DNA from: Tillandsia leiboldiana
Lineage: Eukaryota; Streptophyta; Magnoliopsida; Poales; Bromeliaceae
DNA length: 64,000 bases
Assembly: GCA_029204045.2 (NCBI GenBank)
Contig: CM055076.1
Coordinates: forward strand, 19,346,269-19,410,268
Reading direction: 5' to 3'
The notes below the pieces were generated by a model that did no database searches, was not told where the DNA came from, and saw only the letters and a program-made list of their open reading frames with translations. Of the stretch, positions 57,666 to 64,000 are shown one piece after another. Each line of letters begins with the position of its first letter. Within the stretch, counting starts at the first letter, position 1. Position numbers and translations under genes: made by a program.

Positions 57666-58757
57666 TTATTATTATAAGCAAATAAATTTGATAGTTTTAT
57701 CTCATCCCATTTCTTTATTGTTAAGCATGTATAATTACAAATATACCTTTTATTTTATTTGATTTAAATATGTACTCAAATTTTATAATTTGATTCGAAT
57801 TTGAATTCAAGTTTTAATTGTACAATCAATTATAAATTATTTGTGGTAATACAATCAATTTCTAATTTGAATTTTTTAAAAATACTATATTTCAAATCAA
57901 ACTTAAAACTTTCACAATTATACTATAATAAATAATGAATAATGATGTGAAGGGAATATTAGTCAATATGATGTAAAAAGTATATTAAGTCAATTTTCAC
58001 AATAATATTCTTAATTTTATAATAACAAATTTATAAAAAAAAAAACCTTTAGTTTATTCAATGAAACTTAAATTTGAATTCAAAATTAATTTAAATTTAA
58101 GTACATAATTTGAATATAGAGTTCTATTTTATAATATAAATTTGAGTCTGAATTTAAATAATAAATTTAAAAATAAATTATAAACTGATATTTTTAATTT
58201 AACCTAAATAAATCTAAATTCAAAAATAATTTTAATTTAAGTACATAATTTTTTTTGATTAAACAGAAAAACATCCTATTTGAATGACATAAGTAGTAAG
58301 AACGTGGCCCAGAGGAAAGAGAAAAAAGCCGGGAGGGTACCGGCAAAGGCATCAGTGCCCCTCAAAAAACCCCAGAAAACAAAGCCCCATTGCCGGTAAG
58401 GAAATACATAAGAATATAGTTTTATTTTATAATATAAATTTGAATATGAATTTAAATAGCAAATTAAAAAACAAATTATAAACTCACATTTTTAATTTAG
58501 CCTAAATAAATCTAAATTCAAAAATAATTTAATATAAAGTGATTAAATTTTTTTTTATATTTTTTATTTTCTAAATTATATCCTTAATCTTAATTTTATA
58601 AAATAGTAAAATTAAATTAACTTAAGAAGAATTACCAAATAAAAATTTTATTTAATTTTTTAATAACAAATTTATAAAATATATTTCATCTTTGAAAATA
58701 GCAATTTACTAAATATAAATAAAAATATTATAAAAAATAAAGGGATGAAAATAGCAA
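57663..58757. other. A/T-rich DNA with a tandem duplication
   Basis: No gene. 58096-58235 and 58405-58540 are diverged direct repeats (ATTTTATAATATAAATTTGA; AACCTAAATAAATCTAAATT and AGCCTAAATAAATCTAAATT). A LINE-like insertion separates them. The rest is unremarkable A/T sequence. Confidence 0.55.
58249..58400 (-). mobile_element. 5'-truncated LINE-like retroposon
   Basis: On the minus strand it runs from TTACCGGCAATGGGG through CCTCTGGGCCACGTTCTTAC to TTTCTGTTTAATCAAAAAAA. Tail-shared family with 33154-33203 and about 30312-30345. Flanks AAGTACATAA (58239-58248) and AAATACATAA (58402-58411) form a 10-bp duplication with one mismatch. Confidence 0.65.
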
Positions 58758-58766
58758 TTTACTAAA

Positions 58767-58938
58767 GAGGATTGCTATATGTACACCCCAAAGGGGTGTA
58801 CATCCTACATCTCCACCCTTTTAAGGGTGGCGATATTTTTTAGAGGTCACATCAAGTGACCCCTCATCACATCCCCACCCTTAGATGGGTGGGGGTGTGA
58901 GATGTACACCCCTTACGGGTGTACACATAGCATTTTCC
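58767..58938 (+). mobile_element. 172-bp Mutator-type MITE, copy 2
   Basis: Exact 9-bp duplication TTTACTAAA at 58758-58766 and 58939-58947. Ends GAGGATTGCTATATGTACAC and, from the right, GGAAAATGCTATGTGTACAC. Same length as 17661-17832. Confidence 0.88.
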
Positions 58939-58947
58939 TTTACTAAA

Positions 58948-59290
58948 TATAAATAAAAATATTATAAAAAAAATGAAAATAGCAAATAAAAAAATCAGAG
59001 AAACGTAATTAATGAGAAAACGAAGCGGAAGGGGCGAAAGCGGAAGGGGCAAAAGTATTTGGAGAAGGGATGGTGCAGAGCGGAAGCTGCGCACTTGGAG
59101 AAACGACAGTTCCGAACATGTATCGCCTCGCGCACTTGGAGAAACGACAGTTCCGAACATGTATCGCCCATTTGGAGAGGGCATGGGTGCGGACCTTGCT
59201 TGAATCTCTCTACAATAAAAAGTATTAAATTTTTCTAATTGAGAGAATAATAAAAAAATTATTAATTTTTATTGCAAAATTAATTTTTTA
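58948..59290. other. Intergenic DNA with a 40-bp tandem duplication
   Basis: GCGCACTTGGAGAAACGACA and following text to TATCGCC occurs at 59087 and 59127. No gene; frames across it are repeat translations. Confidence 0.6.
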
Positions 59291-59594
59291 TTTTCCAGCC
59301 GAAGAAGCCCACTGACGAAGTCCAACTGAAAAGGCTCAACCCGAGGCCCACAATAGCAACCAGCAAAAGCACAACCGAAGGGGTCTAACCCGAGGCCCAC
59401 ATTAGCAACCAGCACACTTAGAAACGGGCTTTTTTTGAAATTGACCCTATAAAAATTTAAATTTTTTAAAAATGGCTCTACAAAATTTATATTTGCAAAA
59501 ATGGCCCTCTCCCTGCCACATCAGCAAGTCACGTCAGCCGGGTCCGCCACGTCAGCGAGCCACAGCCGCGGGTGCGTGCGGAGGTGGCTAGTGA

Positions 59595-59695
59595 AACACG
59601 CAGGTAGAACCTGCGTGTTCTAAACACGCAGGCTCGGCCTGCGTGTTTAAAACACGCAGGCCCAGCCTGCGTGTTTAGAACACGCAGGCGGTCCA
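59595..59695. repeat. Palindrome array of the Pack-MULE, left
   Basis: Three and a half units: AACACGCAGG, loop (TAGAA, CTCGG, CCCAG), CCTGCGTGTT, joined by CTAA, AA, TAG. The matching right array is at 60277-60365 with loops such as TCCGAA. Same design as the element at 55792. Confidence 0.88.
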
Positions 59696-60166
59696 GAACG
59701 TGGCTTGAATGCCTCTTCCGCACGCACGGAGGTCGAGCCGGCGCTGGAGGGATCGGTCGGAGAGGACGCGGAAGGACTCGGCAACGCGCTTGAACGCCTC
59801 TTCCGCTGCCGCCGCCGCGGCGGAGGAGGTGAAGGGCGAGCAATCGGGGTGGAGGTCGAGGGCAAGGATTTTGTAGCGGCGACGGATCGCGGCGGCGGAG
59901 GAGAGCTGGGGGAGGCGGAGGACGCCGTAGTGGTCGGAGGGGTCGGCGCAGAGGACGCGCAGCACGGCAACGAGCGCGGCGGCGCCGCCGAGCCCGGGCC
60001 GGAGCCTCGCCGCGCGCTTGGCGTACTTCAGAGCGGGTTTGAGGGAGGAGGCGGAGGCGAGCCGAGCCTCCGCCATGGCGAGGAGGCGGAGCGCCTCCGC
60101 CGCCTCCGACAGCGGCAGCGCCGCCACCTGCGGCGGCGAAGGCGTGGGGTCGGAGTCGCCGGGCAT
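59675..60166 (-). pseudogene. Captured fragment of a J-domain (DnaJ-like) co-chaperone gene
   Basis: J-domain proteins stimulate Hsp70 ATPase through the HPD tripeptide. From ATG at 60164-60166 (MPGDSDPTPS) the frame reads 163 residues. A helical start (AEALRLLAMAEARLAS, then KYAKRAARLRPGL) resembles the N-terminus of plant J-proteins. The J domain spans about 79-145: HYGVLRLP, AIRRRYKILALDLHPD with HPD at 106-108, AEEAFKRVAESFRVLSD. From about residue 155 the text is element sequence (TFWTACVF), so the gene is cut. The GC-rich composition contrasts with the A/T surroundings. No intron is visible in the piece. It lies entirely between MULE inverted repeats, so it is a transduplicate and not the parental gene. 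Confidence 0.88.
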
Positions 60167-60276
60167 AGAGATGGAGGAGGAGGAGGATGAGGGTTTGGGG
60201 GGAGTTAATAAATTAGTGAATAGTAAATAATAAATAATAAATAATAATAAAGCGTAGCCCACGTATATGCGTAGCC

Positions 60277-60365
60277 CACGTTCTAAACACGCTGGGTCTG
60301 GGTGTTTAGAACACGCAGTCCGAACCTGCGTGTTCTAAACACGCAGTCCGAACCTGCGTGTTTCA
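60277..60365. repeat. Palindrome array of the Pack-MULE, right
   Basis: Units of AACACGC(A/T)G(G), variable middle and CGTGTT; two clear units share GTCCGAACCTGCGTGTT. Confidence 0.85.
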
Positions 60366-60866
60366 CTAGACACCTCCGCACGCACCCGCGGCTGTGGCTC
60401 GCTGACGTGGCGGACCCGGCTGACGTGACTTGCTGATGTGGCAGGGAGAGGGCCATTTTTGCAAATATAAATTTTGTAGAGCCATTTTTAAAAATTTAAA
60501 TTTTTATAGGGTCAATTTCAAAAAAAGCCCCTTAGAAACTTATTACTATAACTAAGATACTTGCTATAGTTTAGTAGAGTAGCTTAAGTAATTAGTAGAG
60601 AGAGTATATATATGCAGCGATGTAGTATGTAATAGGCATCAAGAACTTAATACAAGCTTCTACTTCTCTCTCTCTCTCTCCTTTCCTGTCTCTCTCTTTC
60701 TCTCTATCTCAACTATCTTCTCTCCCAATTCTCACTCTCTCTATCTCAATACCTCTCTCTAACTCCTCCCAAATTCCCCCATAAGACCCACCATCATCCT
60801 CTCCGCCTCACCGGCCTCAGAGCAATTTCATCATAGGCGGCTGCAGATCGTCCGGGGTATTACAAT

Positions 60867-60878
60867 TGGTATCAGAGC
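60867..60878 (+). other. Primer-binding site, initiator tRNA-Met
   Basis: TGGTATCAGAGC two bases after the LTR end TTACA. It marks the start of the interior of the retrotransposon whose LTR is at 59291-60864. Confidence 0.88.
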
Positions 60879-61615
60879 GGCACGGTCCCGGAGATCAGCG
60901 CATCCATCATATACCAACAGGGCAACATCAGGCATCAGGAGCTAAAGGCAACAAGGCAACATCAGAGCCACAAACACTTGAGGGCCACAAGAGATTGAAG
61001 GCAACAACAAGCAACAAGAAACCGATAGCTACAAGCAGCACAAGATCCAACTCACAGGCGACCAGAAATCGAAGGCAACAAGGCCACAAGAAAAATCGAA
61101 AGCCACCAGCAACACAAGAACCAGCTCATGAGGCAACAAGAAATCGAAGGCAACCAGGCAACAAAAAACCGAGGGCTCGAAGGCAACAAGAAACCGAAGG
61201 CAACCAGGCAACAACCAGTCGAGAGCAACAAGCAGCACAACAACCATAAATCGAAGGCAACAAACAACTACCCACCAGATCGCAGGAAACAAGATCACAA
61301 GGCCACAATACCTGCTGCTCGCAGACCACAAGAATCGAAGGCAACAAGGCAACAGAGCACACCACCAGCAACTCGCAGGAAGCAAGAACCGAAGGCAACG
61401 TATCAAACAGCGAGCCGACAGGAGCAAATGGGAGGGCCAATCAGGGTGCAATTAACCAAACACCTTGCAGGCATCAGGTAATAGAGCATCACACACTAGC
61501 TGCTACCCAATTTCATAATTAGGCCGCATTATAGCAAATAGCCTCCACCTGGATTTTGTCAAGTTAGTAAGAAAATCAGATTGAAGAAGTTAAGATAAAG
61601 GATCTCAAGTTACTT
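60879..61615 (+). pseudogene. Start of a retrotransposon interior with a repetitive leader
   Basis: 61000-61410 is an imperfect tandem repeat of AATCGAAGGCAACAAG/GGCAACAAGAAACCG words. Its translation is low-complexity (KATRNRRQ-like), and minus-strand frames across it are artefacts. At about 61420-61480 an ATGGGAGGGCCAATCAGG start is followed by VQLTKHLAG-like text, possibly the beginning of a Gag. The element is cut off near 61600 by unrelated A/T-rich repeat. Confidence 0.5.
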
Positions 61616-62080
61616 TTTTTTTTTGTTTAACTATAATATGAATTAAATATAAATTTAAATATTTTTGAACTTTAATGCTATTTCAATATTAAATTAACAA
61701 TTTAAATTTCATTTTAAAAATAGAAACCTTCTATTTAAGTAAATAATAAAAGTTGGGTTTATAAGTACATTATAAATTAAATTTAAATTTAAAATAGATT
61801 AATATTTTTGAACTTTCAAGATATTTTAATATTGGATTAACAATTTGAATTGAAATGTATTATTAATTTAAATATAAATATTTTCTTTTTGAAAATTAAA
61901 TTTAGATTTAAATTTGAACTTAATTAATAATATTATAAATGTAAAGTTTAAACTTCAGTTAAATTTTAAATTTTAATTTATAAAGGTTTGTTACTTATCA
62001 AATTACCCACTATCTAATTTGGTAAGAAACAAAATTAAATAAGAAAACAAAAATTTGTTGGATGTTATCAAATTTTGTAA
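61616..62080. repeat. Dispersed AT-rich repeat block, copy C
   Basis: Matches copy B from about 52255 to 52660 (TTAACTATAATATGAATTAA; GTTTGTTACTTATCAAATTA) and copy A near 42815-43140. The first half of the block is missing. No gene. Confidence 0.6.
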
Positions 62081-62287
62081 TTAGGTTGGAATACTATTAA
62101 TAGCACCAAGTCATTTGTGCTATTAAGTTTTTAATCGTTGAATTAAAAAATGTGTGGTTGAGATTATAGTGGACTCCTTGGGTTTAATGGGTGGTTGGAA
62201 AAATAGTAAAATATAACGGATAAAAATGATCAAACGGTAAAAAATTTGATAGCACAAAATGCTTGGTGCTATCGATAGTATAGTAGC

Positions 62288-62291
<4 letters not shown>
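62081..62291 (+). mobile_element. TA-associated MITE, copy 5
   Basis: Left TAGGTTGGAATACTATTAAT and right GGTGCTATCGATAGTATAGT give matching inverted ends. Followed by (TA)n. Confidence 0.8.
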
Positions 62292-62377
<86 letters not shown>

Positions 62378-62378
62378 A
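62292..62378. repeat. (TA)n then (TG)n microsatellite
   Basis: TA to 62359, then TG units to 62377. Confidence 0.97.
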
Positions 62379-62705
62379 ACTTGTTAAGCAAGTAATTACT
62401 TTATAAAAATTAATTTTAACCTTAAAAATGAACAGCTAGATCTAAACAAGCCAGTGTATTAAAGCATATCTCTATAATAAAATTTTTAAAGAGTATTAAT
62501 ATATTGAGCTAGGTTAGTATGCTTTCGAAAGATTTAGGAGGAATGAGCTCTTGAATGCTGCCAACCAATATGGAGGAACCTGAGAATAGAATCTTGGAGA
62601 CTTTTGCATGGCAAAGCAATAGAGTATGGCTGCCTTATTTGATTCCCCAAGAAATTTTTTTGAATGCTTCTTAAAAGAGGGGGAGGAAATGACATGGAGG
62701 TTTCA
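62379..62705. other. NLR-locus flank, unit 6
   Basis: 62384-62535 repeats 43210-43375 (AAAAATTAATTTTAACCTTA, GCTTTCGAAAG). 62540-62700 repeats 54330-54480 (GGAGGAATGAGCTCTTGAATG). No gene. Confidence 0.6.
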
Positions 62706-62944
62706 TAGATAAGACTTACGAATCAGGTAAAGCCATAATCCTCCAGATAGCTCTAAGTGCAGCTACTTCACCACAAAGGCAATTGATCAAACTCCTGGAG
62801 TGCAGAAATTAGTGAAAGAGAAAAGAGAGGTTGAGCTCGCAAAGAAGACAAATTGAGGAGGAATGAGTTCTTGAATGCTGTCAAACAATAGAGTATGACT
62901 GCTTTATTTGATTCCCCAGGAAAAAAAAAGGCGAAAAATTGGGG
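62706..62944 (-). pseudogene. Fossil NLR start region, copy 6
   Basis: Complement of GCCATAATCCTCCAGATAGC (62733) and the upstream text through GAGGAATGAGTTCTTGAATG. Nearly identical to 54490-54725, but joined at about 62945 to gypsy gag sequence. Confidence 0.7.
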
Positions 62945-63384
62945 AGTAGTAATTCCACCAAGTTTAAGAATTCCACCAAGTTTGCCTTAACTCGGGCCCG
63001 CTCTGCCGCTAAAGCAACATCACCGGTTGCAGAGATTGCATGCCCGGTCGGAAAAGAAGACACTCCAGTGGCCATGACCGTCGGATTTGCCGTCACGGCA
63101 GCAACTGGTATAGCACCAGTCGCTCTAATAGAATCAACACCAGCCACCACAGGTGATACACCGTCAGCAGGAGGGTCAGTAGCTCCCCTAGCAGTCTGGA
63201 CAGAGGGTAAAACCTGGCTGGTCCCAATGGTCACCTGTTGTTGTGCGATCTGCTGAACCAACCTCTCTAACACTGTCAGCTGTTCCTTGATGCGCTGAAC
63301 ACGGTCCAAAACATCAGACTCACTAGCACGAATGCGCCCACCACCACGCCTGCCAGACAGGGGACGTACCATCTCCTGAGACAC
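62945..63384 (-). pseudogene. N-terminal Gag remnant of a Tekay-like Ty3/gypsy element
   Basis: A minus-strand frame with GRRGGGRIRASESDVLDRVQ, a helical segment (RIKEQLTVLERLVQQIAQQQ) and an Ala/Thr/Val-rich low-complexity part, ending ARVKANLVEF. Layout and position after a primer-like site fit the start of chromovirus Gag. It is cut at about 62945 by NLR-flank sequence, so capsid and zinc finger are missing. Confidence 0.65.
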
Positions 63385-63546
63385 AAAACGGGGTTAAGGT
63401 CAATGATCAACTCGACTCAAATGTCATACCGGGACTCCTAATCCCATACTGTAACCCCGCGCTCACACGTGCCTAGATACCCCAAGTCATCCTATGGGTT
63501 ATCCTAAACCTGTGGTTTAACCTGGCTCTGATGCTATCTTAATTTA
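63385..63546 (-). other. Leader and decayed primer site of the gypsy remnant
   Basis: On the minus strand, GATAGCATCAGAGCC near 63522-63536 corresponds to GATGGTATCAGAGC of the other elements. CCTAGGATGAC-like (CCATAGGATGACTTGGGG) and GAGCGCGGGGTTAC follow, as in 20926-20960. The adjoining LTR is replaced by the telomere-repeat element. Confidence 0.65.
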
Positions 63547-64000
63547 GGGATAATTGCCTGTGTACCCCTGAAATATGAAGAAATATCTGATTTACCCCTC
63601 TTATTTTTTTCTTTCCAATATACCCTTCATACGTTCCACCGTTATTAAAAATACCCCTACCGTTTCCCTTTGTTAAGTTAACTAGGGTTAAACTAGAGTT
63701 AAATAATAATCGGAGTTGAAAATTATCAGATATATCTATTTTGCCCGGGTTTAGGATTTAGGGTTTAGGGTTTAGAATTTTTTAGGGTTTTAGGGTTTAG
63801 GATTTAGAGTTTTAGGGTTTAGGATTTAGGGTTTTTTAGGGTTCTAGGGTTTAGGGTTTAGGGTTTTAGGGTTTAGGGTTTAGGATTTTTTAGGGTTTTA
63901 GGGTTTAGGGTTTAGGGTTTAGGGTTTAGGGTTTAGGGTTTTAGGGTTTAGGGTTTAGGGTTTAGGGTTTTAGGGTTTAGGGGTTTAGGATTTTAGGGTT
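63547..64000 (-). mobile_element. TIR element with telomere-like array, copy 2 (truncated by the window)
   Basis: 63547-63745 is the reverse complement of 16535-16731 (GGGATAATTGCCTGTGTACC, TACCCCTCTTATTTTTTTC, ACCGTTTCCCTTTGTTAAGT). The array follows to the end of the window. The far terminus is outside. Confidence 0.75.
63747..64000. repeat. Interstitial telomere-like repeat (TTTAGGG)n
   Basis: TTTAGGG with TTTTAGGG, TTTAGGA and TTTAGAA variants, at least 254 bases and already longer than the 188-base array in copy 1. Confidence 0.88.

Larger units (their letters stand above)
59426..60530. mobile_element. Pack-MULE carrying a captured J-domain gene fragment
   Basis: The 1105-bp element has terminal inverted repeats of about 170 bases, nearly identical (GGGCTTTTTTTGAAATTGAC at both ends through GCGGGTGCGTGCGGAGGTG), with the exact 9-bp target duplication CTTAGAAAC at 59417-59425 and 60531-60539. 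Next inside come short arrays of AACACGCAGG...CCTGCGTGTT palindromes, then GC-rich captured host sequence (about 59700-60225). MULEs with host gene pieces are called Pack-MULEs. No transposase is present, so it depends on an autonomous MULE. Confidence 0.92.
59291..60864 (+). mobile_element. LTR of another retrotransposon, interrupted by a Pack-MULE
   Basis: Left part about 59291-59416 (CAACCCGAGGCCCACAATAG repeated as CTAACCCGAGGCCCACATTAG) and right part 60531-60864, ending GGGGTATTACA. The primer site follows at 60867. The right part contains a CT-rich leader at 60660-60780. The exact left boundary is not clear. No second LTR is in the window. Confidence 0.6.

Noticed and set aside
59675..60262. 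A functional host DnaJ gene
   Set aside because: It is cut at its 3' end by element sequence and lies wholly between MULE inverted repeats with a 9-bp target duplication.
61029..61451. Cys/Leu-rich minus-strand membrane-like proteins
   Set aside because: They are antisense translations of the GGCAACAAG-type tandem repeat.
63747..64000. A true chromosome end
   Set aside because: The array is degenerate, has variants, and is preceded by element sequence found in an internal copy at 16535-16731.

Overview
This window is plant nuclear DNA, from a flowering plant. The evidence is a CC-NB-ARC-LRR resistance gene with a spliceable intron, decayed copies of the same locus, nested LTR retrotransposons primed by initiator tRNA-Met, a Cassandra-type TRIM carrying 5S rRNA sequence, Mutator- and hAT-type MITEs, TTTAGGG-type repeats and (TA)n microsatellites. 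A monocot with long-LTR Tekay/Del-like elements, pineapple-like for instance, is my guess from general appearance only. Nothing in the window proves the species.

Layout. 1-5433 is a decayed Ty3/gypsy element (long LTR, then protease, reverse transcriptase and RNase H remains, all with nonsense changes). 5942-12363 is a complete LTR element on the minus strand with target duplication ATTAC. It carries only gag-type coding and is interrupted by a 576-bp Cassandra-like TRIM at 7954-8529. 12369-18423 is AT-rich flank of the resistance-gene locus in two diverged tandem copies, holding an NLR start fragment, a telomere-repeat TIR element and a 172-bp MITE. 18424-26842 is a young Tekay-like element (LTRs about 2.44 kb, target duplication CTGGA) that lost reverse transcriptase but keeps integrase and a chromodomain-like tail. 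26843-30448 holds MITEs, microsatellites and locus flank.

30449-41350 is the resistance-gene part. A CC-only truncated NLR lies at 30449-30925 and an intact two-exon CNL of about 1261 residues at 37001-41175, both on the minus strand. Duplicated non-coding sequence lies beyond the 3' end of the CNL. 41351-55790 is more locus flank with LTR fragments, a 4.1-kb LTR attached to an 871-bp internal remnant, a second TRIM fragment, and a pair of inverted 344-bp hAT-type MITEs. 55792-57074 is a Mutator-type element filled with about 18 palindromes of constant stem and variable loop. 59426-60530 is a Pack-MULE that captured part of a J-domain (DnaJ-like) gene, has the same kind of palindrome array, and sits inside another LTR. 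61616-64000 holds locus flank, a gypsy gag remnant and a second telomere-repeat element running off the window.

Only the CNL looks like a functional host gene. Almost everything else is mobile DNA and fossils of tandem duplication of the NLR locus, with clear nesting order in several places. The most unusual content is the pair of Mutator-type elements with hairpin arrays.
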